Shown here piece after piece: positions 53,235-61,441 of a DNA stretch of 64,000 nt. Positions within the stretch are counted from its first letter, which is position 1. Every line of letters begins with the position of its first letter. The notes beneath the pieces are model-generated. The model saw only the letters and a list, made by a program, of their open reading frames with translations, ran no database searches and was not told the origin of the DNA. The position numbers and the translations under genes are program-made. Source of the stretch: Candidatus Gastranaerophilales bacterium (GTDB taxonomy: Bacteria; Cyanobacteriota; Vampirovibrionia; Gastranaerophilales; Gastranaerophilaceae); the NCBI GenBank assembly GCA_910587815.1, contig CAJUNK010000008.1:1-64000 (forward strand), read 5' to 3'.

Positions 53235-54053
53235 ATGAAAACCATAATGCTTAACAATTTTGAAATAGGTAAAGATAAACTAACAATCTTTGCAGGCCCA
53301 TGCGCTATAGAATCTAAAGATATAGTTTTTAAAACGGCTGAAAAGTTAAAAATTATCACAGAAAAACTTAACATAAATTACGTTTTTAAAGCATCTTATG
53401 ATAAGGCAAACCGCTCCTCTATAAATTCTTTCAGGGGTCCCGGGTTAGATGTTGGATTAAAAATATTGGCAGATGTTAAAAAAGAATTTAATCTGCCAAT
53501 AGTAACAGATATTCATAAAGAAGAAGAGGCAAAACCTGCAAGTGAAGTAGCAGATGTTTTGCAAATTCCTGCGTTTTTATGCAGACAGACAGATTTGCTT
53601 GTAGCAGCAGCAAAAACAGGCAAAATTATAAACATTAAAAAGGGTCAGTTTTTAGCACCAAATCAAATGAAATCCATTGCACAAAAGGTGATAGATTCAG
53701 GAAATGATAAAATTTTAATAACAGAACGCGGCACAACATTTGGCTATAATAACCTTGTTTCTGATATGAGAAGTATCAAAATCATGCAAGATATGGGGTA
53801 TCCTGTAATTTTTGATGCAACACATTCTGTGCAATTGCCTGGTGGAAACGGAGATTCATCATCAGGAGAGCGTGATTTTGCACCGCTTTTGGCACGTGCT
53901 GCCGTTGCATCAGGTGCAAAAGGCCTGTTTTTTGAAATTCATCCAAACCCTGATAAAGCACTATGCGATGGTGCTAATATGATACCTTTGGATGATGCGG
54001 AAGAATTATTTAAGATTTTAAACGAAATATTTAATATTATTAATAATAATTAA
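53235..54053 (+). CDS. kdsA: 3-deoxy-8-phosphooctulonate (KDO-8-P) synthase
   Basis: About 272 residues. It condenses arabinose-5-phosphate and PEP to KDO-8-P, the committed step to the KDO core of LPS. Motifs: LTIFAGPCAIESKDI, NYVFKASYDKANRSSINSFR, PIVTDIHKEEEAKPASEVAD, IPAFLCRQTDLLVAAAKTGK, NIKKGQFLAPNQMKSIAQKV, ERGTTFGYNNLVSDMRS and FDATHSVQLPGG. The ATG at 53235 sits seven bases after TATAAT and lacks a ribosome site, so translation is probably leaderless. Confidence 0.95.
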   Translation: MKTIMLNNFEIGKDKLTIFAGPCAIESKDIVFKTAEKLKIITEKLNINYVFKASYDKANRSSINSFRGPGLDVGLKILADVKKEFNLPIVTDIHKEEEAKPASEVADVLQIPAFLCRQTDLLVAAAKTGKIINIKKGQFLAPNQMKSIAQKVIDSGNDKILITERGTTFGYNNLVSDMRSIKIMQDMGYPVIFDATHSVQLPGGNGDSSSGERDFAPLLARAAVASGAKGLFFEIHPNPDKALCDGANMIPLDDAEELFKILNEIFNIINNN

Positions 54054-54077
54054 TATTCATTAATAGATATTAATTTA

Positions 54078-55319
54078 CTATAGTAATTCTTCCAAAATAC
54101 CAACCAAAGCAAGCTTAACATGAAAATAGCTTAAACCGCCCTGCATATAAACTGCATAAGGGGGGCGGCAAGGCCCATCTGCTGATAATTCAATAGTAGA
54201 ACCTTCTATGAAGCTGCCTCCTGCCATAATTAATTTATCTTCATAGCCTGGAACCCCATCAGGAATCGGCGTTAAATAACTTTCAACAGGGGAATATTTT
54301 TGAAGCGCACGACAAAAAGCTTCCTGCGCCTTTTGTTCTTCAAATTTTATGGTTTGAATTAAATCACAACGGACAGCATCAGATAAAGGATGAGTTTTAA
54401 ACCCTGTATTTTCAAACACTTTTGCTGCAAGCACGGCTCCTTTAACGGCATAAGATACCACGCTTGGTGCCATAAAAAAGCCTTGCAGCATAACGCGCGT
54501 CTGATTAAACATAGCGCCGCCTTCAGTACCAATACCAGGTGCAGTAAGGCGCCTTGCACACATTTCGATTAAATCTTTTCTGCCTGCTAAATACCCGCCA
54601 GCTTCCACTATGCCGCCGCCTGGGTTTTTAATTAAACTGCCTGCAATTAAATCTGCACCAACATCTGTGGGTTCATCTTTTTGAGTGAATTCACCATAAC
54701 AATTATCCACAAAACAAACTATATTTGGGTTTATATCCTTTACAATCTTTATAATTTTTTCAATATCATCAATTGTAAGAGAATTTCTAAGGCTATAGCC
54801 TCTGGAGCGCTGAATTGTAACCATTTTTGTATTTGGTTTTATATATTTTGGAATAGAATTAAAATCTACATCCATATCATTCAAAAGCGGCACTTCATCA
54901 TATTCTACGCCCATAGATTTAAGAGAACAGTTATAATATTCACAATTTTCATTTTTGCCTATAATTTCATCCAGCGTATCATAGGGAGCGCCTGCTATTG
55001 ATAAAAGCGCATCTCCTGGGCGCAGCACCCCAAAAAGCGCACAGGCAATGGTGTGTGTTCCTGAAACAAAATGCGGACGCACAATTGCAGCATCAGTATT
55101 AAAAACATCGGCAAAAACATTATCCAAAGCTTCACGGCCAAGGTCATCATGGCCATATCCTGTTACTGTATAGAAATGTTCTTCACCTATTTTATTTTTT
55201 TGAAAGGCTTTCAATACTTTCATTTGGTTATATTCAGCGATTTCATCAATTTTTTGAAAAAGATGATTAACCTGCGCTTGCGCCTCATTTACTATTTGGC
55301 GCGCCTTTTGTTCTTCCAT
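54078..55319 (-). CDS. Methionine gamma-lyase/aluminium resistance family PLP enzyme
   Basis: A 413-residue fold-type I PLP enzyme. FYTVTGYGHDDLGREALDNV, VRPHFVSGTHTIACALFGVL, CFVDNCYGEFTQKDEPTDVG and AGSLIKNPGGGIVEAGGYLA (PLP-binding lysine in SLIKNPGGG) are typical of the family long named aluminium resistance protein and now called methionine gamma-lyase family. It cleaves or forms C-S bonds; the true substrate is uncertain. AATGAGGGAGAGC precedes the start. A CAGGCAA-TTGCCTG hairpin (55332-55351) separates it from rubredoxin. Confidence 0.88.
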   Translation of the reverse strand: MEEQKARQIVNEAQAQVNHLFQKIDEIAEYNQMKVLKAFQKNKIGEEHFYTVTGYGHDDLGREALDNVFADVFNTDAAIVRPHFVSGTHTIACALFGVLRPGDALLSIAGAPYDTLDEIIGKNENCEYYNCSLKSMGVEYDEVPLLNDMDVDFNSIPKYIKPNTKMVTIQRSRGYSLRNSLTIDDIEKIIKIVKDINPNIVCFVDNCYGEFTQKDEPTDVGADLIAGSLIKNPGGGIVEAGGYLAGRKDLIEMCARRLTAPGIGTEGGAMFNQTRVMLQGFFMAPSVVSYAVKGAVLAAKVFENTGFKTHPLSDAVRCDLIQTIKFEEQKAQEAFCRALQKYSPVESYLTPIPDGVPGYEDKLIMAGGSFIEGSTIELSADGPCRPPYAVYMQGGLSYFHVKLALVGILEELL

Positions 55320-55366
55320 TGCTCTCCCTCATTTTTTACAACAGGCAAAATTATTGCCTGTTTATT

Positions 55367-55528
55367 TTAGTTTTGCTTTGTAAATTGTTCCTTTCCTGCG
55401 CCGCAGATTGGACATCTGTAATCATTCGGCAGTTCTGAAAATGGTGTGTTTGGTGCAATATCATTTTCAGGATCTCCGATTTCAGGGTCGTAAACATATC
55501 CGCAAAGCAGGCAAACGTATTTTTCCAT
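55367..55528 (-). CDS. Rubredoxin
   Basis: A 53-residue rubredoxin, too short for most gene callers but complete. The two CxxC pairs that bind one iron are in [20 protein letters not shown] and [27 protein letters not shown] precedes the ATG. Rubredoxin is a small electron carrier of anaerobes, serving oxygen or superoxide reduction pathways. It supports an anaerobic, fermentative host. It stands alone here. Confidence 0.92.
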   Translation of the reverse strand: MEKYVCLLCGYVYDPEIGDPENDIAPNTPFSELPNDYRCPICGAGKEQFTKQN

Positions 55529-55609
55529 TTTGTTTTCTCCTATATTTTACACTAAAAACATAGATGAAGAATGGAATAATTTTATGCGACAAAGGGGGTA
55601 TTTAATGGG

Positions 55610-55830
55610 TTAGTTTTTAAAGAAATCCTGAATATTTACATTTAAAACATTTGATATTCTAAAAAGCGCAGAAATGCTTGGAATACCGATACCCCGTTCA
55701 ATTTGAGATATGTATAATTCGTTTAAATCTGCCTGAACACTTAAATCTTTTGCGTATATTTAGCAAGATTTCTGTATTTTTTGACATTTTGTCCAATAAT
55801 TTTTTTAAGCTCGTCTAAATCCTTTACCAT
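55610..55830 (-). pseudogene. XRE regulator gene with a one-base frameshift
   Basis: From the ATG at 55830 the frame reads VKDLDELKKIIGQNVKKYRN, LAKYTQK and then stops. Adding one A to the CAAAAG run (around 55748-55752) restores DLSVQADLNELYISQIERGI and GIPSISALFRISNVLNVNIQ, a normal helix-turn-helix repressor ending DFFKN. So a single-base loss in a poly-A tract inactivates a 73-residue XRE gene, unless it is a sequencing error. It begins one base after the AbrB-like gene stop, so the two were an operon. Confidence 0.7.
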
Positions 55831-55831
55831 T

Positions 55832-56017
55832 TTATTTTAAAATTTCTGGGTCAGAAATTGTAATTTTTCTGCCTTTTGGGTCTAATTTAATATCTATTGT
55901 TGTTTTATCTATATTATTTAAATCACAACCTATAAATTCAAGCAAAGCTTTTGGTATGATTACACCATAAGATACACTTCCCTTGCCGCCTTTTAAACTT
56001 AGAAACTTTTTTCTCAT
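55832..56017 (-). CDS. AbrB/SpoVT-type small DNA-binding protein
   Basis: A 61-residue protein: RKKFLSLKGGKGSVSYGVII, PKALLEFIGCDLNNIDKTTI, DIKLDPKGRKITISDPEILK. The S-Y-G-V-I-I-P-K-A-L-L-E segment followed by beta strands is the swapped-hairpin AbrB fold of antitoxins and transition-state regulators. It leads an operon with the broken XRE gene. No toxin gene (such as a PIN or MazF) follows. It is divergent from the disrupted small gene at 56110. Confidence 0.65.
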   Translation of the reverse strand: MRKKFLSLKGGKGSVSYGVIIPKALLEFIGCDLNNIDKTTIDIKLDPKGRKITISDPEILK

Positions 56018-56109
56018 AGATTAATTTTATAAAATTATAAAACTTTAGATAAATTGTAAATTTTATAAAGATAATCTATAGATAATCTTAATATATGATA
56101 GAATAAAAC

Positions 56110-56326
56110 ATGGATAATTATTTGTTATGGAGAAATTATGAAAGATATAAGATAAATATTTATGATTTAGAAAAAATTTATTTGACCTTAAAAGCAAAGA
56201 TAAATCTTTTTAGAATCCTGGAATAAAGGAGAAGAAAATTCATCAGAAATTAGAATTATGATTGAACAAATAAGGCAAGGTCTGGATGATTTAGAAAATA
56301 TAGTGTACGGTTTGGATGAAATGTAA
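56110..56326 (+). pseudogene. Small helical gene with a frameshift
   Basis: ATG at 56110 reads DNYLLWRNYERYKINIYDLE, KIYLTLKAKINLF and stops at 56226. In the +1 frame the text continues with SWNKGEENSSEIRIMIEQIR and QGLDDLENIVYGLDEM to TAA at 56324. The length of 217 bases fits a 72-codon gene with one extra base. The end resembles the broken gene at 48291. Both lie divergent from, and next to, a small XRE-type regulator. Confidence 0.45.
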
Positions 56327-56333
56327 TTTAGTG

Positions 56334-56339
56334 TATAAT
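56334..56339 (+). promoter_or_regulatory. -10 box for a leaderless small gene
   Basis: TATAAT ends seven bases before the ATG at 56347; TTTGGA (56311-56316) is a weak -35 at 17 bp. No ribosome site lies before the ATG. Confidence 0.45.
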
Positions 56340-56346
56340 AAAATTT

Positions 56347-56574
56347 ATGAAAGATTTTTTGAAAGAAAAGATAAGTTATTATAAACTATTGCTGACGTTT
56401 TTAATAACAGCCATATATGGCATTATAGGATGGTATTTTGGAAGAAATACAGAACTTGGCAACATATTAACAACAGCAGCAGTATTTGTTTTGATTACAA
56501 TTGTTGTTTCAATTGGCGCAATTGTACATAAAATAAGATTTTATACTAATAAACTCAAAGGAGAAGAAAAATGA
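56347..56574 (+). CDS. Small membrane protein
   Basis: A 75-residue protein with two hydrophobic helices (LLTFLITAIYGIIGWYFGRN and LTTAAVFVLITIVVSIGAIV) and a basic tail. The ATG lies seven bases after a TATAAT box. Its stop codon overlaps the start of the next small gene (ATGA), so the two form a coupled pair. Unknown family; the two-helix hairpin could be a holin-like or accessory membrane protein. Confidence 0.6.
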   Translation: MKDFLKEKISYYKLLLTFLITAIYGIIGWYFGRNTELGNILTTAAVFVLITIVVSIGAIVHKIRFYTNKLKGEEK

Positions 56575-56696
56575 ACAACAATTTTGCAGACGTTATGGTT
56601 CTTGTTTGTGCGTTTTCATTTTGCATAATTATAATGTGGGATGTTATTGTTGACACGATAGAGATTAAAAAAGACAAAGCTTTACAGAAAAAATAA
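56571..56696 (+). CDS. 41-residue membrane peptide
   Basis: It encodes NNNFADVMVLVCAFSFCIII, MWDVIVDTIEIKKDKALQKK: one membrane helix with a basic C-terminus. AAAGGAGAAGAAAA precedes the ATG, giving a strong ribosome site inside the previous gene. It ends directly before a bidirectional terminator. It is too short for a family assignment. Confidence 0.6.
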   Translation: MNNNFADVMVLVCAFSFCIIIMWDVIVDTIEIKKDKALQKK

Positions 56697-56704
56697 TAAA
56701 AAGT

Positions 56705-56736
56705 AAAAACCCCGCAAATTGCATGCGGGGTTTTTT
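56705..56736. terminator. Bidirectional terminator
   Basis: AAAAACCCCGC (56705-56715) pairs with GCGGGGTTTTTT (56725-56736). It ends the small membrane-protein pair and the convergent ribonucleotide reductase gene. Confidence 0.85.
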
Positions 56737-56757
56737 ATATCATAAAATTTAAACCGT

Positions 56758-58782
56758 TTACGAACAGCCTGAATATCCACAATTTAAGCAGATAAAGCAG
56801 CCTTCCGCCATTTTGATTGAATTTCCGCATTCAGGACAAATAACGGTTTTAATTTCAACCCCGTTTGCGTCAATTTCTGTTTTTTCAATTCTCAATTCTT
56901 TATGTTCAACCTTAGGTTCTACAGGCATTTCAGATTTTTTTTCATCCTTTTTGCCTTCTAAAAGCATAGGCTGAGAATATCTTGAATTGTTTCTATAAAC
57001 TGTAATACCTTTTAAATTATTTTTATAGGCCAAAATATAAGCTTCGGCCACATCTTCCATTGTAGCATCTTCTTCAAAGTTTACAGTCTTTGAAACAGCA
57101 TTATCTGTATGTAATTGGAATGCTGCCTGCATCATAACGTGAGATTTTGGCGTAATGTCATGCGCTGTTACAAAGATTTCTTTTACCTTTTCATCAATGC
57201 CTTCAATATGTGCAACAGAACCTGTTTTTGCAATTTCTGCCATTAAATCTTCTGAATAGAAACCATTGTCCATTGCATATTTTTTAAATATTGGATTCAC
57301 TTCATACATTTCAGTGTTATCCATAATATTTCTTTTGAAAACAAGCCCAAACAAAGGTTCTACACCACCTGAAGCACCTGCAATCATAGAAATTGTTCCA
57401 GTTGGGGCAATACATGTTGTGGTAGCATTTCTAATACCATAATTTGCAATGTCTTCATCCATTTTTGCCCACATCTCATCAGTAATAAGCCCTGCTGATT
57501 GGCCTTTATATTTTTTGGACAGATAATTTCCCCTATCATATACAGAGCCTGGGAAATTACCAAATTTACCGCGTTTTTTGGATAATTCAATACTTTCAAC
57601 CTTTGAATGGTAATCAATAAATTCCATCACCTGGCGCCCAAGTTTGCACCCTTCTTCTGAATTATATGAAACGCCCATTTTCATAAGCATATCAGCCCAG
57701 CCCATTACACCAAGACCAATTTTTCTGTTTGCCTGAACCATATCTGCAATTTTTGGAAGCGGATAATTGTTTGCAACAATAACGTTATCAAGAAAATGTA
57801 TTGCAAGCCTGGTTACTTCTGCAAGTTTTTCCCAATTAATAGAATTCTTGCCATCGGCATCAGTATCTACCATTTTATTTAAATTGATAGAACCTAAATT
57901 GCAAGCTTCATAAGATAAAAGTGGAACCTCGCCGCATGGATTGGTAGATTCAATATCACCAACAAGAGGGGTAGGGTTGTCTTTATTCATCTTATCAATA
58001 AATATTACTCCGGGCTCTCCTGAACTCCATGCACCTTTTACTATTAAATCAAAGATTTCTTTCGCTCTTAATTTCTGTACAGGCAGCTTTGTATTTGGGT
58101 GAATTAATTCATAATCACCATCTCGTTCAAGTGCTTCCATAAATTTATCTGTTATTGCAACAGAAATATTAAAATTATTTAATTTTGTTAAATCTGATTT
58201 ACAATTAATAAACTCTAATATATCAGGATGATCAATTCTTAAAATTCCCATATTGGCACCACGTCTTGTGCCGCCTTGTTTTACTGCCTCAGTAGCTGCA
58301 TTAAACACCTCCATAAAGCTAACAGGGCCGCTTGATACGCCCATAGTAGAGTGGACAACATCATTTTTTGGTCTTAATTTTGAAAAAGAAAAGCCGGTGC
58401 CACCACCTGATTTATGAATTAAGGCTGTATTTTTAATAGTTTCAAAAATTCCTTCCAAACTATCTTCAACAGGAAGAACAAAACAAGCACTCAATTGGCC
58501 AAGTTCACGTCCTGCATTCATTAATGTAGGTGAATTTGGCATAAAATAAGCATTTGCAATCATATCAAAGAATTTTTTCTTTGTTTGATTAATAGAATCT
58601 TCATTTTCTCCAAAAGTTTTATCGGCATCAGCAATTGTGTAAGCTACACGTTCAAAAAGCTCCTTTGGTGTTTCTGTAACAGTTCCTTTAATATCTCTTT
58701 TTAGGTATCTTTTTTCCAATACTTTCTTTGCATTTTCAGACAATTTAATTTCGCAATTTTCTTCCACATTTAGAGTATTCAC
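56758..58782 (-). CDS. nrdJ: Adenosylcobalamin-dependent ribonucleotide reductase
   Basis: A 674-residue class II reductase. It has FMPNSPTLMNAGRELGQLSA CFVLPVEDSL, HKSGGGTGFSFSKLRPKNDV, KQGGTRRGANMGILRIDHPD, and the active-site loop ESTNPCGEVPLLSYEACNLG SINL. The C-terminus carries a zinc-like cluster CPECGNSIKMAEGCFICLNC GYSGCS used for thioredoxin-linked regeneration. It makes deoxyribonucleotides in oxygen-independent fashion and needs B12. The leader (58783-58996) shows no cobalamin riboswitch or NrdR box that I can recognise. GGGAGGTAAAAGA precedes the ATG. Confidence 0.95.
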   Translation of the reverse strand: MNTLNVEENCEIKLSENAKKVLEKRYLKRDIKGTVTETPKELFERVAYTIADADKTFGENEDSINQTKKKFFDMIANAYFMPNSPTLMNAGRELGQLSACFVLPVEDSLEGIFETIKNTALIHKSGGGTGFSFSKLRPKNDVVHSTMGVSSGPVSFMEVFNAATEAVKQGGTRRGANMGILRIDHPDILEFINCKSDLTKLNNFNISVAITDKFMEALERDGDYELIHPNTKLPVQKLRAKEIFDLIVKGAWSSGEPGVIFIDKMNKDNPTPLVGDIESTNPCGEVPLLSYEACNLGSINLNKMVDTDADGKNSINWEKLAEVTRLAIHFLDNVIVANNYPLPKIADMVQANRKIGLGVMGWADMLMKMGVSYNSEEGCKLGRQVMEFIDYHSKVESIELSKKRGKFGNFPGSVYDRGNYLSKKYKGQSAGLITDEMWAKMDEDIANYGIRNATTTCIAPTGTISMIAGASGGVEPLFGLVFKRNIMDNTEMYEVNPIFKKYAMDNGFYSEDLMAEIAKTGSVAHIEGIDEKVKEIFVTAHDITPKSHVMMQAAFQLHTDNAVSKTVNFEEDATMEDVAEAYILAYKNNLKGITVYRNNSRYSQPMLLEGKKDEKKSEMPVEPKVEHKELRIEKTEIDANGVEIKTVICPECGNSIKMAEGCFICLNCGYSGCS

Positions 58783-58996
58783 TCTTTTACCTCCCGATTA
58801 AAGTTAAAAATAAGTAATTTATGACATTATACCAAAAATAATATGCATTGTTTGTAAAGAATATTAAATTGTAGAAAAACCACTTTAACATGCACTGTTA
58901 CATGGTTTCAGAAATAATACTGTTAATATCTAGCCCAAAAAATATAAATACTTGTAGAATAAAATTTGTAGGAGTTTAGGATATAAAAATATTAAA

Positions 58997-59539
58997 ATGA
59001 ACATTGTTTATTTTAATGCAGAAAAATTTTATAGATTAGCCTTTGATTATTTTCATTATGAAAATAATCTTGACTTAGCTCAAAAATATATTAACAAAGC
59101 CTTAAAAAGCAACAAAAATCATATTAAAAGCATACTTTTAAAAGGGGAAATTTGTTTAGTAAAAAATAATCTAAAAGAAGCATTTAGATTATTTTTTAAA
59201 GCACAAAAAACAGAGCCAAACAATAATCTTTGCTTGTTTTTGATTGCACAAACATATAGTAAAAATGATGATTATAAGTTTGCTATGGAATATATGAATA
59301 AAATTTCTTTTAATAATATTGATGATACTGAATTTTTGTATAAATGCTACAGTTTACAAATAGATATTTTAATAAAGCTTAATCAATACAAAAAAGCTGA
59401 AAAATTATTAAAAACCCTTGATAATAAACTTCCTTATGATGATTTTTATACCTTAGAAAAAAGCTTTTATAAAATGGTTGAAAACGTAAATTATTTTAAA
59501 AAAAATATACAAAACAGAATTTTACATGTGAATTTTTGA
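58997..59539 (+). CDS. TPR-repeat protein
   Basis: A 180-residue all-helical protein of about four tetratricopeptide repeats: FYRLAFDYFHYENNLDLAQK, YINKALKSNKNHIKSILLKG, EICLVKNNLKEAFRLFFKAQ, KTEPNNNLCLFLIAQTYSKN, DDYKFAMEYMNKI. TPR proteins hold protein complexes together. There is no signal peptide. It precedes a prepilin gene by 96 bases and could take part in pilus assembly, but this is only location. Confidence 0.7.
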   Translation: MNIVYFNAEKFYRLAFDYFHYENNLDLAQKYINKALKSNKNHIKSILLKGEICLVKNNLKEAFRLFFKAQKTEPNNNLCLFLIAQTYSKNDDYKFAMEYMNKISFNNIDDTEFLYKCYSLQIDILIKLNQYKKAEKLLKTLDNKLPYDDFYTLEKSFYKMVENVNYFKKNIQNRILHVNF

Positions 59540-59635
59540 TTTTTACACCATTTAATTGCTTTTAAATTATTAAAAAATGTGGTTTAATAGAAATTAAGTT
59601 AATGATTTAAGTAGAATTGTGAGATTGTGAAGATA

Positions 59636-60409
59636 ATGAAAAAAGGTTTTACGCTTGTAGAAGTTCTTGCTACACTCGGTATTATCGGTGTAATTGCCGC
59701 TATGACCATTCCTGCGATGCTTCATTTAACAGCTAAAAATGCAACAATAGAACAACTAAAAAAAGCTTCAGCTACTTTAAATAAAGCTGTATATAATTCA
59801 GTTGTTGTTAATGGGAACATATTTTCATGGACATGGAGAGGCGAGGACGCCTCATTAAAAATTCTCCAAAATGTTATTATGCCAAGTTTAAATGTAGGCT
59901 TTATGTGCAGTGGAGATGTCGAAGGTCTATCTAAACACTGTAGATATACAGTAAAAGATGTCGATGGCAAAGAAATGGATATAGCAAAAGATTTTAACTC
60001 CAAAACAAGATTCTTATTGAATGATGGCATGTTAATTGCATTCACTAATAAATTTGCCGAAAGCGAAGAAGATGGTTCCCAAACCAATCCCACACCTCCT
60101 GGAGATACACAGCCAGTTATAGGACAAATTGATGATTGCACTTTTGGAGAAGATCCCAAAAAACTCTGTGGCGTATTTATGGTGGATGTAAATGGTAGCC
60201 AAAAACCAAATGTTGTTGGTAGAGATGTATTTTTCTTTGGCCTTTATTTGAGCGGATCTGTTCTTCCATACGGTGCAAATGAAAGTGAAGAATTTGTTAA
60301 CGAAAATTGTTCAAAAGGCTCTAATGGCAGAACTTGCGCTGCAAAACTTGTAAATGGCGGTTGGGAAGTTTGTTACAATTGTAAAAATCCATATCCGGTA
60401 TGGTTTTAA
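59636..60409 (+). CDS. Type IV prepilin-like protein
   Basis: About 257 residues. A very short leader MKKG is cut before FTLVEVLATLGIIGVIAAMT (Glu at +5). The globular domain has a WTWRGEDAS segment, cysteines in pairs (GFMCSGDVEGLSKHCRY; QIDDCTFGEDPKKLCGVFMV; NENCSKGSNGRTCAAK; WEVCYNCKNPYPVWF) and the phrase DVNGSQKPNVVGRDVFFFGL shared with the prepilin at 12432. A proline/threonine linker (QTNPTPPGDTQP) lies near 150-165. The ATG at 59636 was preferred over a GTG at 59627 for its standard leader. Likely a minor pilin. Confidence 0.8.
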   Translation: MKKGFTLVEVLATLGIIGVIAAMTIPAMLHLTAKNATIEQLKKASATLNKAVYNSVVVNGNIFSWTWRGEDASLKILQNVIMPSLNVGFMCSGDVEGLSKHCRYTVKDVDGKEMDIAKDFNSKTRFLLNDGMLIAFTNKFAESEEDGSQTNPTPPGDTQPVIGQIDDCTFGEDPKKLCGVFMVDVNGSQKPNVVGRDVFFFGLYLSGSVLPYGANESEEFVNENCSKGSNGRTCAAKLVNGGWEVCYNCKNPYPVWF

Positions 60410-60466
60410 ACCAGTATTTAAATAAAAGCATTTTTTCATCAAAATGTTTGTGGTATTTTAAAAATA

Positions 60467-61441
60467 ATGGACAACAGCATTTTAAATAAAATTTTTGATG
60501 AAATAGATGTGGCAAAAAAAATTCTCATCGTATCCCACGTTAATCCCGACGGGGATACTTTGGGTACTATGTGTGCATTAAAGCTTTTTCTTAAACAAAA
60601 GGCTGATATTCTTATTCAAACAGATGCAAAAATTGGTATTCCTGATACTTATAAATTTTTGCCTGCAATAAACGAAGCTAAAAACCTAGATAATATAGAA
60701 GATATATACGATTTAATTATTGCTGTAGATGTAGCCTCAATAGATAGAATTGTCCGCAAGGCAAGAATTATCTTTGATAATGCAAAAATGACCATAAATA
60801 TAGATCATCATAAAACAAATAATGGTTATGCAAAATTAAATTGGGTTGTGGGAGATGCTTCAAGCGCAGGAGAGGTTTTATTTAATATATTCAAGGAAAA
60901 AAATATTCAAATAACAAAAGATATGGCGGATTGTTTGTATGTTTCAATTTTAACAGACACAGGTTGTTTTAGATATGAAAATACAAAATCTGAAACTCTT
61001 GAAATAGCAGCCCAGTTAATAAAACTTGGAGTAAACAATTCTGATATTGCAAAAAAATGTTATAACAATAAAACCAAAAATTTGGTATTATTCCAATCAT
61101 CTGTTATATCAAAGACAGAATTTCTTTTTAACAACAAGGTTGCAGTTGTACTTATAAATGAAAGTGATTTAAACAAATTTGATGCAACAAATGAATACAC
61201 TGAAGGAATAGCAGAAACTTTAAGAACAATAAAAACTGTAGAAATTTCTGCTGTATTAAAAGAAAGCAACAACCAAACCACAAAAGTGAGCCTTAGAAGT
61301 GATAATGTTGATGTTTGCGAAGTTGTAAAACGATTTAACGGAGGGGGTCACATCCATGCAGCAGGCTGTACAATAAAAAAACCGTTAAAAATAGCCAAAG
61401 AACTGCTTGTTTGTGAAATTGAAAGATGTTTAAACTTATAA
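60467..61441 (+). CDS. nrnA: DHH-family oligoribonuclease/pAp phosphatase NrnA-like
   Basis: A 324-residue DHH-DHHA1 phosphoesterase: ILIVSHVNPDGDTLGTMCAL, LIIAVDVASIDRI, TINIDHHKTNNGYAKLNWVV, SILTDTGCFRYENTKSETLE and the DHHA1 motif RFNGGGHIHAAGCTIKKPL. NrnA-type enzymes degrade short oligoribonucleotides (including linear pGpG from c-di-GMP) and 3'-phosphoadenosine-5'-phosphate. It overlaps the next gene by 16 bases. Confidence 0.9.
   Translation: MDNSILNKIFDEIDVAKKILIVSHVNPDGDTLGTMCALKLFLKQKADILIQTDAKIGIPDTYKFLPAINEAKNLDNIEDIYDLIIAVDVASIDRIVRKARIIFDNAKMTINIDHHKTNNGYAKLNWVVGDASSAGEVLFNIFKEKNIQITKDMADCLYVSILTDTGCFRYENTKSETLEIAAQLIKLGVNNSDIAKKCYNNKTKNLVLFQSSVISKTEFLFNNKVAVVLINESDLNKFDATNEYTEGIAETLRTIKTVEISAVLKESNNQTTKVSLRSDNVDVCEVVKRFNGGGHIHAAGCTIKKPLKIAKELLVCEIERCLNL

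Noticed and set aside
58783..58996. Cobalamin riboswitch before the B12-dependent reductase
   Set aside because: The leader is short and AT-rich and lacks the B12-box and GCCACTG-type motif.
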